NCBI GenBank assembly: GCA_963832725.1
Contig: CAWHVG010000001.1
Location: forward strand, 434,001-498,000
Reading direction: 5' to 3'
Length of the DNA stretch: 64,000 bases
From: JAEZBP01 sp963832725
GTDB taxonomy: Bacteria > Myxococcota_A > Polyangia > Polyangiales > Sandaracinaceae
The position numbers and the translations under genes are program-made. The notes below the pieces were generated by a model. It saw only the letters and a program-made list of their open reading frames with translations, was not told the origin of the DNA and ran no database searches. The number at the start of each line of letters is the position of its first letter. The first letter of the stretch is position 1. This document shows, in pieces, positions 10,744 through 20,455 of this stretch.

Positions 10744-11619
10744 TCAATCCATCGGCGCCACCAGCTCGCGGACCAGCGCCTCGTCGTCGAGCACCTCGCC
10801 GGGGATCGCCGGCGGCTTCTCGACGGCGTCGCGGAGCCAGGGCCAGATCGGCCCGCGGTCCACGCAGCCGCCGGCCAGCTCGCGCGGCGTGCAGTACACG
10901 CGCACGTGAAAATGATCGTCGTGTGGGGACGCGTTGCTCGGCTGCTGCAGCACGTACGCGGCTCGCACGATGGCCCGCGGGTCCGGCTCCTCGGCCATCG
11001 CGTAGCGGAGCAGCCTCGCTTTGAGCCCCGCGCTGACGAAGATCCACTGCACCGCGGCCTCGTCGTCGAGCACCAGCGTCCGCACGAACCACCAGTTGCG
11101 CGCGGTGTCGAAGAAAAAGAGGCCTCCCGCCGGGCCGGCCTCCCCCGCCTCGCGGTCCACCGCGAAGCCGAAGCGGTTGAAGGCCAGCCAGCCGCGACCC
11201 TGACGGGAGCGCCCGCTCGGATCGGTGAGCCAGAAGATCACGTCCACGTCGCGGCCGGTGCGGTGACTTCCGTGTCGGGAATGACGGCCGCCGCCGGGCG
11301 CGGCCACGTCGCCGATCCGCATCGGGGCGCTGCCGGGAAAACGCCCGTCCACGGCCTCGATGGCCCGCTCGAGCGCCGAAAAGAGATGCGGCGTCCCGTA
11401 GCGGGTGCTCTCGCCGGGCCGCGCCCGCACCCAACCCTCGCCGCGGTCGGGCAGCCGCGCCCCACGATGTAGGATCCCATGGTTGGTCATCCCGAACGAG
11501 AGGGGCTCGTCGGGCCGAGGCACGAACGCGAGGCACCCGGCGAAGACCGGAGGCAGAAAGAGCGCTGCCAAGAGCAGGAGCGGCGGGGTCCGACGCGCGC
11601 GCACGCCTCGGGATAACAC
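10744..11619 (-). CDS. Murein endopeptidase-like (MepA-type) lipoprotein
   Basis: 291 aa. A basic N-terminus and hydrophobic stretch end in a lipobox (VFAGC near residue 28), predicting an outer-envelope lipoprotein. The catalytic zone matches penicillin-insensitive murein endopeptidase (peptidase M74, LAS metallopeptidases): HSRHGSHRTGRDVDVIFW near residue 113 supplies the first zinc ligands, and SPHDDHFHVRVYC near residue 235 the last. It would cut D-Ala-mDAP cross-links in peptidoglycan. The 180 bp downstream hold no recognisable gene. Confidence 0.82.
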   Translation of the reverse strand: MLSRGVRARRTPPLLLLAALFLPPVFAGCLAFVPRPDEPLSFGMTNHGILHRGARLPDRGEGWVRARPGESTRYGTPHLFSALERAIEAVDGRFPGSAPMRIGDVAAPGGGRHSRHGSHRTGRDVDVIFWLTDPSGRSRQGRGWLAFNRFGFAVDREAGEAGPAGGLFFFDTARNWWFVRTLVLDDEAAVQWIFVSAGLKARLLRYAMAEEPDPRAIVRAAYVLQQPSNASPHDDHFHVRVYCTPRELAGGCVDRGPIWPWLRDAVEKPPAIPGEVLDDEALVRELVAPMD

Positions 11620-11684
11620 GGCTGCCGCCGACCTTCCGGCTTGACGGCGAGGAGGGGGGACGTAAAACGCGCCCTCACCTCGGC

Positions 11685-12716
11685 ATGGACGACGACGGAA
11701 ACGAACCGATGGACCAGCTCACGGCCCACCTGGACCGCGGCTGGGATTTGCTCGCACGGGGCGATCTGGCCGGCGCCCAGTTGTCGGCCGAGAAGTCCCT
11801 CGAGCTCGACGAGGAGTCGCCCGAAGCGCGCAACCTGCTCGGCTACGTCTTCCAGGCGCAGGGGCGCGCCGAGGAAGCGCTGGAGCAATACCGGGCCGCG
11901 CTCGATCTCGAAGAGGGCTACGTCGACGCGATGCTCTACGCCGCGGAGGTGCTCCTCCACCCGCTGGAGGACCTCGACGCCGCGCTGGCGTACATCGACG
12001 AGGCCCTCGACTGGCTGAACGAAGACGAGCTGGACCTCATCGCCGACGCCCTCCTGCTCAAGGTGGACGTGCACCTGGCCCGAGGCGACCGCGAAGCGGC
12101 GCAGAAGGTGGTGGCGCTGCTGCCGGACGGCCCCTTCGAGAGCCCGCAGCTCTATCTCCACGTCGGCCGCGCGCGTTTCGAGGTGGGCGACGTCGAGAGC
12201 GCCGCGCCCTTGATCCGCAAGGCGTGCGACGAAGAGCCGCCTTCGGCCGACGCGTTCTACTACCTCGGGCTGGTGCTCGAAGCCGAGGGCGACCGTCGCG
12301 GCGCGCTGGTGGCGCTCCTGTCGGCTCGCGACCTCGATCGGGCCGGCCCGCCGCCGCCCTGGTCGCTGCCGCAGCCGCAGTTCGAGCGGCGTGTGCAGTC
12401 GGCGCTGATGAAGCTCCGCCCCGCTTGCGCCCAGGCACTGGAGGGCGCGCTGGTGGTCGTGACCGAGTTGCCGGGCGCCGAGGTCGTGGCCGAGGGCGTG
12501 GACCCGCGGATCGGCGTGTTGCTCGACGATCTCCCGCCGGAGCCGGGGAGCGAGCCGCGGGTCGGCCGCCTCTTCGTCTACCAGCGCAACATCGAGCGCG
12601 TCGCCGCGGGCCTCCTCGACATCGAGAACGAGCTGGTGATGGCCATCGAGTCCGAGCTCGCCGCGACCTTCCCCGCGCTGGCCGAGCCGGAAGCCGAGGC
12701 CGAGCCCGAGAGCTGA
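11685..12716 (+). CDS. TPR protein with C-terminal degenerate zincin-like domain
   Basis: 343 aa. Residues 8-215 are tetratricopeptide repeats (AEEALEQYRAALDLEEGYVD and similar). Residues 235-330 resemble the minimal metallopeptidase family Zincin_1 (PF06262): EVVAEGVDPRIGVLLDD and RLFVYQRNIERV match its typical strands. Where active members carry HExGH, this protein reads ENELVMAIESELAATF, so the zinc site is gone. It is probably a binding or scaffold protein rather than a protease. No signal peptide, so cytoplasmic. ATG at 11685. Confidence 0.75.
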   Translation: MDDDGNEPMDQLTAHLDRGWDLLARGDLAGAQLSAEKSLELDEESPEARNLLGYVFQAQGRAEEALEQYRAALDLEEGYVDAMLYAAEVLLHPLEDLDAALAYIDEALDWLNEDELDLIADALLLKVDVHLARGDREAAQKVVALLPDGPFESPQLYLHVGRARFEVGDVESAAPLIRKACDEEPPSADAFYYLGLVLEAEGDRRGALVALLSARDLDRAGPPPPWSLPQPQFERRVQSALMKLRPACAQALEGALVVVTELPGAEVVAEGVDPRIGVLLDDLPPEPGSEPRVGRLFVYQRNIERVAAGLLDIENELVMAIESELAATFPALAEPEAEAEPES

Positions 12717-12843
12717 GCCTCGATTTCGCGTGCGTCGCGAGAGGCCGCCGTCAGGCGGTCTGCCAGGACTCGGTCCAGCGAAACGAGCCCATCAGCGAGA
12801 CGAGCCGATGCAGCCCACTTGCTGGGGATCGAGCTCGAACGCT

Positions 12844-13275
12844 TCACGCCGAGCGCGCGCGGCGGCGGTCTCCCACCGGGAGCGCGCGCAGCCGTGGCTC
12901 GGCGCGGCTCTGGATCTCGTGGCCGTCCGGGGTGCCGTAGCCGAGCTCGCGCATGGTGCGGAGCTCTCCGTCCTCGAAGGTGAGCTCCTCCATGAAGCGG
13001 CGGGGGCCGAAGTCGTAGACCCACTCCTGCACGACGACGTCGACCTCGACCGAGTCCTGGATGAGCGTGCCGTACGGGCCCCGGTAGTAGACCGCCCGCG
13101 CCCGCCGGATGGTCCGCTCGGTCACGCTCGCCGGCTCACCGCAGAAGGCGCGGACGCGCGCCGCAGCGTCACCCGCCTCGATCAGGCGCCCGCGACAGCT
13201 GAGCGCGTGCGCCGTCGAGCCGGCAGCGAAGAGACAGACGGCAGTGAGGGCGGCGGTGATCAGCGTTCTTTGCAC
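12844..13275 (-). CDS. DUF2845-type secreted protein
   Basis: 143 aa from the GTG at 13275, chosen because GGAGG sits a few bases upstream. A signal peptide (LITAALTAVCLFAAGSTAHA) is followed by LSCRGRLIEAGDAAARVRAFCGEP, which matches the two-Cys start of DUF2845 proteins. The family's C-terminal pattern EWVYDFGPRRFMEELTFEDGEL is also present. Exported protein of unknown function; the family is related to small outer-membrane-associated domains. The last 25 residues are Arg-rich. Confidence 0.75.
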   Translation of the reverse strand: MQRTLITAALTAVCLFAAGSTAHALSCRGRLIEAGDAAARVRAFCGEPASVTERTIRRARAVYYRGPYGTLIQDSVEVDVVVQEWVYDFGPRRFMEELTFEDGELRTMRELGYGTPDGHEIQSRAEPRLRALPVGDRRRARSA

Positions 13276-13338
13276 GAGGCCTCCTCCCGAGCGGCGGTCC
13301 ACGGGCCGCGAGTATGACACGCGGAGCGGACAATCGAT

Positions 13339-14052
13339 TCACGGCGCGGGTCGAAGCGCCTCGAGATCGCCGCCCAGGGCATGCCAGAGCGCGCTCATGT
13401 CGGGCAATACCGGCGCCCTCAACACGAGCTCGCCGCCCTCGAGCGTCGGCAGCCGCAGCCAGGCGCAATGGAGCATCACGCGCCGCGCGGCCACCACGCG
13501 CCCGTCGGCGAGCACGAGCCGCTTGGGCCCGCCGTAGCGGGTGTCGCCGAGGAGCGGCGCGCCCGCGTGCGCGGCGTGGACGCGGAGCTGGTGGGTGCGG
13601 CCGGTGTGCGGCGTGAGCCACAAGGCGGCCGCGCCGCCCTGCACTTGCCGGAGGCGATAGGTCGTCTTCGCGTGTTGGACGCGCGGCCCCTTCGCGTCCG
13701 GGGCGAGCGCCGCGCGGAGCCGCGGGTCGCGGGGGTGGATGCCGATGGCGGCGTTCCATTCGCCCTCGGGAGGCTCGGGCATGGCGCTGGCCAGGCCGAG
13801 GTAGCCCCGACCGTAGCGCCCTTCGGCTCGAGCCTGGCGGAGCGACGCCTCGGCCCGCTTGGTCTTGGCGAATGTGACCAAGCCGGTCACCGGCGCGTCG
13901 AGGCGCGAGCTCGGGTGCAGCTTCGCGTTCCGCGCGCTCTCGAGCCGCTCGGTCAGGCAGTCACCGCCATCCGGCGCGGTGGTGGCGAGCCCGGAGGGCT
14001 TCACCACCACCAGGAGATCGGCGTCCTCGTACACCACCTCCGGCTCACTCAT
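13339..14052 (-). CDS. RluA-family RNA pseudouridine synthase
   Basis: 237 aa; the start taken is the ATG at 14052, with GGGGG seven bases upstream (an in-frame ATG also exists at 14064). The catalytic motif reads SSRLDAPVTG near residue 52, with the invariant Asp; the usual HRLD has Ser in place of His. The substrate-binding TGRTHQLRVHAAHAG and LLGDTRYGG motifs are present. There is no S4 domain. Isomerises uridine to pseudouridine in an rRNA or tRNA; the target cannot be assigned from sequence. Confidence 0.87.
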   Translation of the reverse strand: MSEPEVVYEDADLLVVVKPSGLATTAPDGGDCLTERLESARNAKLHPSSRLDAPVTGLVTFAKTKRAEASLRQARAEGRYGRGYLGLASAMPEPPEGEWNAAIGIHPRDPRLRAALAPDAKGPRVQHAKTTYRLRQVQGGAAALWLTPHTGRTHQLRVHAAHAGAPLLGDTRYGGPKRLVLADGRVVAARRVMLHCAWLRLPTLEGGELVLRAPVLPDMSALWHALGGDLEALRPAP

Positions 14053-14109
14053 CGTGGCCCCCATCGATGACGCGACCCCACACGAGACTTGCTCGACGTC
14101 ATCGGCGGC

Positions 14110-16790
14110 TCAGCCCGATCGGTCTCCGCTCGCCGCGTCCACGTGCTGCAGAACGCGCACCGTGCCGAGGTCGCCGTCGACCTCCAGCTCGTCGCCGGTC
14201 TGGATGAGGCGAGTGCCGTTCTTGACGTTGACGACGGTGGGCACGCCGTACTCGCGAGCGACCACCGCCGCATGGGAGAGAGGGCCGCCGAGATCGGTGA
14301 CGACGGCGCCGGCGACCAGGAAGAGCGGCGACCAGCCGACGTCGGCGTAGGGCGCGACCAGGATCTCCCCGGCCTGAGCGCCGCCGCGTCGCTCGGTCCG
14401 CGCAGCACGCGGGCGAGCCCGCGGACGCGCCCGCTGCACGCGGCCAGCCCCGTCAGCACGTCGGTCGCCTCGGGCTCGGCGACCGGCGGCGGGAATCCGA
14501 CGAAGGTGTCCGGCGGATCCGGCAGGCCGCGGTCGCGCCCGAGCTGCAGCTCGCGACGCTCCACCAAGGGGCCGAGCACCTTGACGTCGCCGCGCAGAAA
14601 GCCGTGCAGCTCGTCGAGCGAGAGATAGAACGCGGCGCCCTCGGGCACGCCCGGCTCCAGCACCGAGATGCGGCGCGAGGCGTCGAGCGCGACGGCCCGG
14701 AAGAGCCCGAGCACTTGCACGACGTTCGAGCGGAGGCGCTCTCGGAGCCGCATGAAGCGTTGGACCAGCGAGAGCAGGTGACGGACCGCCACGCGGGCCG
14801 GCGCCGGCACCTTGCGCTCCAAATCCCGGCTCGCGGCGTCGCGGAGCGCCCTCTGTTTGCGCTCCACGTCGACCGGGCTGGCGGCGCCGCGCTCACGCAC
14901 CAGATGCGCCCGCAGCGTCGCGAAGAGCAGCGAGGGATCCTCCGACCAGCGCGGCTCGCCGATCTCCGCCTCTCGCGCGCCGCGGTAGCCGTACGCTTGC
15001 AAGAAGCGAGTGAGCGCGCGGCGGGTCGGCCCATCCGGCAGATCGGTCAGAGCGAGCGAAGACGGATCCCGCTCGCGCACCAACGCCGCCGCCTCGGGCT
15101 CGGCGCGGGCCATCTCCGCGATGTGCCAGAGCGAGAGCCCGGGCGAGGCGCTGTCCACGTCCGCCAGCCCCGTCAAGAGCTCCCGCTCCAGCCGCGACGC
15201 GTCGTCCTTCGCGACCAGCGAGAGCACGCCCCGCAGGAGCACCACCGTCGCCAGCAGGTTGCCGTAGACGTTGAGCATCACCAGGCCGCTGTCGTCGAGC
15301 AGCCGCTCGACGCGGTAGAGCACCCGATCGAGGCCGCTCTGCGAGAGCACGCGGAAGTCCAGGGCGACCAAGCGGCCGCGCTCCTCGCCGAAGCTCTTCT
15401 CGAAGCGCGCGACCCGCTCGGTCAGGCCGACGTTCTCGCGCAGATAGCGAGTGACGGTGAGGGGCAGCCGCATGAGAAAGCCGGTCGTGCCGTGCCGTTC
15501 GACCTGGGTCTCCAGCCGCTCCACCTCGCCGCCGCCGCCGAGCGCCAGGAGCGTCTTCGGCCGGAGCCCCGGCACCTGGGCCGCGATCTCCATGAACTCG
15601 GTCATGTTCAGGTAGATCCGGCCGCGGAAGCTGCCGACCAGCTCGGCGTCCTTGGGCACCTTGCAGCCGGCCGCACCGAACGCCCGCCGAAAGCCGCGAT
15701 CGCTGAAGTCGCTGAGGATCGACCAGGTCAGCGGCGTGGCCACGCCGGGCAGCGCCTCGCCGACGTTGAGGTTCGACCAGACGATGCGCGAGCAATCCTT
15801 GCCGGGCCGTCGCCTTCGACCGCCACGACGCGGTGGGTGGGAGAGCGCCGTCACCGGCCTCGCCTGCAAGAGATAGAGCGTGCCGCCGGCCACGGCCCAC
15901 TCCACGTCTCGCGCGTCGTCGAAGTGGTCCTCGACCCGGCGGCCGAGATCCACCAGCGCCTCGAGCAGATCGTCCGACAGGCAGGGCGCCTCGCGCTGCT
16001 CGGGCGGCACCTCTTCCTCGCGCACGCCCTCGCCGCGATGCCAGCGAGCCGCAATCGCCTTCTCACCCACCACCCGGTCGCGGACCCAGCCGCTGGCTTT
16101 GTCGACGCGGTAGGTGTCCGGCGAGATGCGGCCGTCCATCACCGTGCTGCCGAGCCCGTAGCCGGCGTTGATGACCATCTCGCCCGGATCGCCGCTGAGC
16201 GGGTTCACCGTGAACATCGCGCCCGCCACGTCGGAGGGGACCAGCGCCTGGACGACGACCCCGACGCCGACGCTCTCCCGGTCCGGCGCCAGCGTGCGCA
16301 GATACGCGATCGCCTGCGGCGTCAGGAGGCTCAGCCAGCAGGTCCGCGCGGCGTCGAGCAGCTCGTCGATCGTCGACACGCCGAGAACGGTCTCGTGCAG
16401 GCCCGCCGAGCTCTGCTCCTGCTCATCTTCGTGCGTGGAGCTCGAGCGAACCGCCAGCGCGACGGCTCCCTCCCCGGTCAGCGCGTCGAAGGCCTCGCGG
16501 AGGAGCTCGGCGACGGCGGGCGGAACCGGCGCCTGTCGGGCCCGCTCCACGATGGCGGCCAGCCTTCCGTCCTCGAGCCCGCTGTCGGGCGCATCGAGCA
16601 GCGACGCCGGCCAATCCTCGGGAGGCAGCGCCGCCGCGAAGAACGCGTCCGCCGCCCGAGCCTCCAGCGCATACGCCGCCGGCACCGGGAAGCCGGCGCG
16701 CGCGAGCGCGGCCAGATTCTTGGCCTTCCCGCCGAAGGCGTGTGCCTTGCGCGGGACGATCGATTCGATGCGACGGACGACGGGGCTCAT
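14110..16790 (-). CDS. PEP-synthase/Rph-type phosphotransferase
   Basis: About 893 aa after frame repair, starting at the ATG at 16790 (MSPVVRRIESIVPRK). The N-terminal ATP-grasp domain of PEP-utilising dikinases is clear: FGGKAKNLAALARAGFPVP, AVRSSSTHEDEQEQSSAG and MFTVNPLSGDPGEMVINAGYG. A long middle region follows, and the C-terminus is a swivelling His domain with the phospho-acceptor His in GGPLSHAAVVAREYGVP. There is no PEP-binding TIM barrel. The ATP/variable/His layout is that of rifampicin phosphotransferase-like enzymes; actual rifampicin activity is not implied. The frame breaks near 14361-14371 at GGATCTCCCC (one base appears missing), splitting the His domain from the rest. Confidence 0.8.
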
Positions 16791-16949
16791 CGCGGGGGCC
16801 GGAGCATAGCAGCGGGGGCGCCCGGCGTGCGCGAACGCTGCGCTCGGCTCATGACGCGGCGCGTCACGGGGCGTCTCCCGCGATTGATGTGAACGACGCG
16901 ACGCTCTACCGTGGCAAGCGACTGGTCGCAGGAGAGAGGGTTCGAAGGC

Positions 16950-18041
16950 ATGCGTTTGGCTCGACGGATCGGAGTGTGCGGAACACTCCTCGCCACGTCC
17001 TGGGTCGCCGGCTGCGCCCAAGGCGGTGGCGGGACTCGGCTTCAGCCCGACGCGGGCCACGTCGTCCCCGGACACGACTCAGGGCTGGCGCCCGGGACGG
17101 ACGCGGGGAGTCCGCCTCCCGACGCCGGCCGGATCGTCCGCGATTCGGGGCCGCAGCCGGTCGACTCGGGCCCGATCGGCTGCACCGGCGACACGGACTG
17201 CGACGACGGGCTGGTCTGCAACGGCATCGAGCGCTGCCAGGCGGGGACCTGCGCGCCGGGCACGATGCCGATCTGCGACGACGGGATCGCCTGCACCCAC
17301 GACCGCTGCCTCGAGCCGAGCAGCGGAACCGCGCCGATGTGCGACGCGGTGCCCGACGACTCGCTCTGCCCGAGCGGGCAGTCCTGCGGCGCGACCGGCT
17401 GCTCGAGCACCTGCGGCGAGAGCCCCTGCCGGCTGATCTCACCGCAATGCGGCTGCGGCGCCGGTCAGGCCTGCTACCTGAGCGGGACGACGCGAGGCTG
17501 CGCGGCAGCGGGAACCACCGCCGAGGGCGCGTCCTGCTCGGGCGTCGCCGACTGCAGCCCGGGGCTGACGTGCCTGAACGTCGCCCGCAGCGGCACCTCC
17601 GTCAGCCAATGTGGCCGCTTCTGCGCCACCGACTCCGACTGCACCGGCGCCGGCCTGTGCATCCACACCCTCAGCGACGGCGCCGGCGGAACCGTGTCGG
17701 GCGTGATGCTGTGCAGCGTCGACTGCGATCCCATCTCCCAGGCTGGCTGCGTCAGCGGATCGGCCTGCCAGATCTACCAGGAGAGCATGGGCGCGATGCG
17801 CTTCTTCACCGACTGCGTCGCGCCGGTCGGGGCGGGCGGACAGGGGGCCTCGTGCAGCGCCGACACCGACTGCCGGGCCGGTTTCGCCTGCGCGGGGTCG
17901 CCCAGCGTGTGCCAGCGCTGGTGTGACGCGCCCGGCATGGCGGCGGCAGGCGGCTGCGCGAGCAGCGAGGCCTGCTACGGCTTCAGCACGCCGCTCGTCG
18001 TCGGCGGCACCGAGTACGGCGTCTGCGACACCTACCCGTGA
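16950..18041 (+). CDS. Cys-rich lipoprotein
   Basis: 363 aa. The start is the ATG at 16950, with GAGAGAGG upstream. A lipoprotein signal ends at VAGC near residue 22. A linker with DAG/DSG repeats follows (PDAG, HDSG, TDAG), then about 290 residues with many Cys in DTDCxxG-type loops (TDCDDGLVCNG, DSDCTGAGLC, ADTDCRAGFAC). This layout is common in myxobacterial surface lipoproteins, and the function is unknown. Similar modules occur in the genes at 22668 and 45317. Confidence 0.82.
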   Translation: MRLARRIGVCGTLLATSWVAGCAQGGGGTRLQPDAGHVVPGHDSGLAPGTDAGSPPPDAGRIVRDSGPQPVDSGPIGCTGDTDCDDGLVCNGIERCQAGTCAPGTMPICDDGIACTHDRCLEPSSGTAPMCDAVPDDSLCPSGQSCGATGCSSTCGESPCRLISPQCGCGAGQACYLSGTTRGCAAAGTTAEGASCSGVADCSPGLTCLNVARSGTSVSQCGRFCATDSDCTGAGLCIHTLSDGAGGTVSGVMLCSVDCDPISQAGCVSGSACQIYQESMGAMRFFTDCVAPVGAGGQGASCSADTDCRAGFACAGSPSVCQRWCDAPGMAAAGGCASSEACYGFSTPLVVGGTEYGVCDTYP

Positions 18042-18164
18042 AGAGCGGGCTGGGCCCAGCTCGGCGATCGTCCGAACGCGGCCTCGACGGCCCACCGCTG
18101 GCCGGGGCCTTCGCAGCCCATCGCCCGAACGCGACGGCGCGGGGGCAGGCCGGGAGCGAGGGGC

Positions 18165-18341
18165 TCAGCGGCGGCCCTTGAAGCCCATCATCTGCTGGAT
18201 GACGGCCTCGCTGTCCTCGGCAATCTCGGCCTCCTCGCGCAACCGGTCGGCGCAGTCCTCACACAGCTTGAGGGTCTTCTTGCCGACCTTGACCTTGACC
18301 AGCTCGTCGACCTCGTCGTCACACTCGCGGCACGTCGGCAT
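18165..18341 (-). CDS. Small zinc-ribbon protein
   Basis: 58 aa from the ATG at 18341, preceded by AGGAGG. Two Cys pairs (CREC near residue 4 and CEDC near residue 28) predict a zinc ribbon. The rest is acidic, with a C-terminal VIQQMMGFKGRR. Cytoplasmic, function unknown. An upstream in-frame ATG at 18404 lacks a ribosome site. Confidence 0.75.
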   Translation of the reverse strand: MPTCRECDDEVDELVKVKVGKKTLKLCEDCADRLREEAEIAEDSEAVIQQMMGFKGRR

Positions 18342-18467
18342 GGGTCCTCCTCGGGCGGGCGAAACACGCCGGGTGTGGCGCGCTTCCGACTTCTTCCTTG
18401 CCATGGACGGCCTGAGATTCTACTTCTTTGCCCGGCCTCGCGCCCATCCGACGGGAGCTTCGCGGAA

Positions 18468-19064
18468 ATGGACGAGCGCATCGACGAGATCTTGGAGTTT
18501 TGGTTCGGCGCCACACCCGTGGAAGAGGGGTGGCCCACCGGCGTCGAAATGTGGTTCGGCAGGAGCGCGCGCGTCGACCGCGCGGTCGAGCAGCGCTTCG
18601 GCAAGCTGCTGGCCAGAGCCAAGGCGGGCGAGCTGGACGGTTGGGGAGGCACCGCGCGCGGTCGTCTCGCCCTGATCGTGCTGCTCGATCAGTTCTCGCG
18701 GAACATCTTCCGCGACACGCCGGAGGCCTACGCCGCCGACGAGAAGGCGCTCGCGCTCTGTCTCGACGGCCTCGACGAGGGCATGGACCAGGAGCTTCCG
18801 CCACCCCAGCGGGCCTTCTTCTACCTGCCGGCGATGCACTCGGAGGACCCCGACATCCAGCTCACCAGCGTCGAGATCTTCGGCGAGATGGCCCAGGACG
18901 CGCCGCCCGAGCACAAGGACCTCTGCGAGAGCTTCATGCGCCACGCGGAGCGCCACCGCGAGGTGGTCGAGCGTTTCGAGCGCTTCCCGCACCGGAACGT
19001 GATCCTCAACCGGAGCTCGACGCCGGACGAGGCCACCTTCCTGCAGCAGGCCGACGAGCTTTGA
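18468..19064 (+). CDS. DUF924 family protein
   Basis: 198 aa. A typical DUF924 protein: EILEFWFG at the N-terminus, LIVLLDQFSRNIFRDTPEAY near residue 63, FFYLPAMHSED near residue 113, and a C-terminal HRNVILNRSSTPDE. The all-helical fold is TPR-like and the biochemical role is unknown. The start is the ATG at 18468 (GGAAATG context), which gives the usual family length. Confidence 0.9.
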   Translation: MDERIDEILEFWFGATPVEEGWPTGVEMWFGRSARVDRAVEQRFGKLLARAKAGELDGWGGTARGRLALIVLLDQFSRNIFRDTPEAYAADEKALALCLDGLDEGMDQELPPPQRAFFYLPAMHSEDPDIQLTSVEIFGEMAQDAPPEHKDLCESFMRHAERHREVVERFERFPHRNVILNRSSTPDEATFLQQADEL

Positions 19065-19156
19065 TCGAGCGCGCTCGGCTCGAGGCCCGTCTCGAGCTCG
19101 ACCGCGCCTCGTGATCGAACGCACCGCAGGCGGCGAGAGGCGCGCGAACGTGGGCT

Positions 19157-20305
19157 TCAGGCCGACAGGCGCTCGACCAGCCAGAACGAGGCCATGCCGG
19201 CGATGAGGATCGAGCCGCCGCGCACGACCCAGCGCTCGTAGCCGCGAAATCCGGCCGCCCAGGCCAGCGGGTAGGCCACCAGCGCCACGAACGCGAGCTG
19301 CGCGAGCTCGATCCCGACGTTGAAGGAGACGAGCGAGAGCACCCGCGCCTGCGCCGGCAGGCCGAGCTCCGCCAGCACGCTGCTGAACCCGAAGCCGTGG
19401 ACGAGGCCGAAACCGAAGGCCAGCCACGGCATCGAATGACGCGCGCGCGGACGCCACACGTTCAAGAGCGCCACGCAGACGATCGAGGCTGCGATCACGC
19501 TCTCGACCAGCTTGCCGGGCAGGACCACCACGTCCAGCGCGGCGGCGATCAGGGTCACGCTGTGGCCGAGGGTGAACGCGGTGACGAGCCAGGTGACGTC
19601 TTTGAGCGCCGCGCGCATGCCCTCGCGCACCGCCAGCCCGCCGGCGGTCAGCACCAGCGAGAGCAAGAAGAGCAGGTGGTCATAGCCGGTGACGAGGTGG
19701 AGGATGCCCTCCTGCACGAAGCGGCCGAGCAACGCCGTGACCGAGGGCGGGCTGCCGAGCTCCACCTCCTGCCGGCCGCGGCGGAGCACCCGCGCGTCGC
19801 CGTCGTCACCCCACCGGAGGCGCACGAACGCCTCGTGCTGAGGATCGACCTCGAAGACGGTGTGGTCCGCGAGGGTGATCCGATCGCGCGGCGCGGGACA
19901 GCGGGCCGTGAGCGAGAGCTCGATCCGCGGGCCGCCGTCGGACTCGACCCGGCGAGGCTCGCTGGCGTCCACATCGCACGCGCCGCCCGGAGAACGGAGC
20001 GTGATCCCTCGCCGGATCCAGTCCCGGATCGCGTTCTTGCGGGCGAGGATGGCGTCGACGCTCGCCCCCTCGTCCAGCCCGAGCTGCACCGCCGCGTCCG
20101 GCCGCTCGAGGCGCACGTCGACGACCGCGCCTTCCTCGGTGCGCTCGACGAGGAGGAGCTTCTCGCTGCCGCGGTGGGCCCGCGCGGGCAGCGCGATCGA
20201 GAGCGCGATCGAGAGCGCCAGCGCGGCGAGGCCGAGCGCGCGCAGCCATTCGGGCAAGCTCAGGGCGACGACCCCACGTCCGGCCCTCGCGATCGGGAAA
20301 CGCAC
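19157..20305 (-). CDS. HupE/UreJ-family membrane protein with N-terminal exported domain
   Basis: 382 aa from the GTG at 20305. An N-terminal signal/anchor helix (LGLAALALSIALSIALPARA) is followed by an extracytoplasmic domain of about 150 residues. Then come six or more membrane helices with the HupE/UreJ_2 signatures: GYDHLLFLLSLVL near residue 190, TAFTLGHSVTLIAA near 225, FGLVHGFGFSS near 305 and FNVGIELAQL near 330. The conserved His and Glu suggest metal or small-solute transport, as proposed for HupE (nickel). No urease or hydrogenase genes are nearby. Family members often accompany DUF4331 proteins, a pair of which occurs 11 kb away. Confidence 0.83.
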   Translation of the reverse strand: MRFPIARAGRGVVALSLPEWLRALGLAALALSIALSIALPARAHRGSEKLLLVERTEEGAVVDVRLERPDAAVQLGLDEGASVDAILARKNAIRDWIRRGITLRSPGGACDVDASEPRRVESDGGPRIELSLTARCPAPRDRITLADHTVFEVDPQHEAFVRLRWGDDGDARVLRRGRQEVELGSPPSVTALLGRFVQEGILHLVTGYDHLLFLLSLVLTAGGLAVREGMRAALKDVTWLVTAFTLGHSVTLIAAALDVVVLPGKLVESVIAASIVCVALLNVWRPRARHSMPWLAFGFGLVHGFGFSSVLAELGLPAQARVLSLVSFNVGIELAQLAFVALVAYPLAWAAGFRGYERWVVRGGSILIAGMASFWLVERLSA

Positions 20306-20455
20306 GGGCGCATCGTAGCAGCGGCTCGGCAGGATTCCGCACCGCGAGCCGCCGCCCGCTGAGCCAGCGTGGTCGCGGTGCGCGAGCGCACGCGGAGGCG
20401 AGGTACGCCGCCCGCCGCTCTGGACGCAGAGGGGGCTGAGAGCTACATCGCCGCC

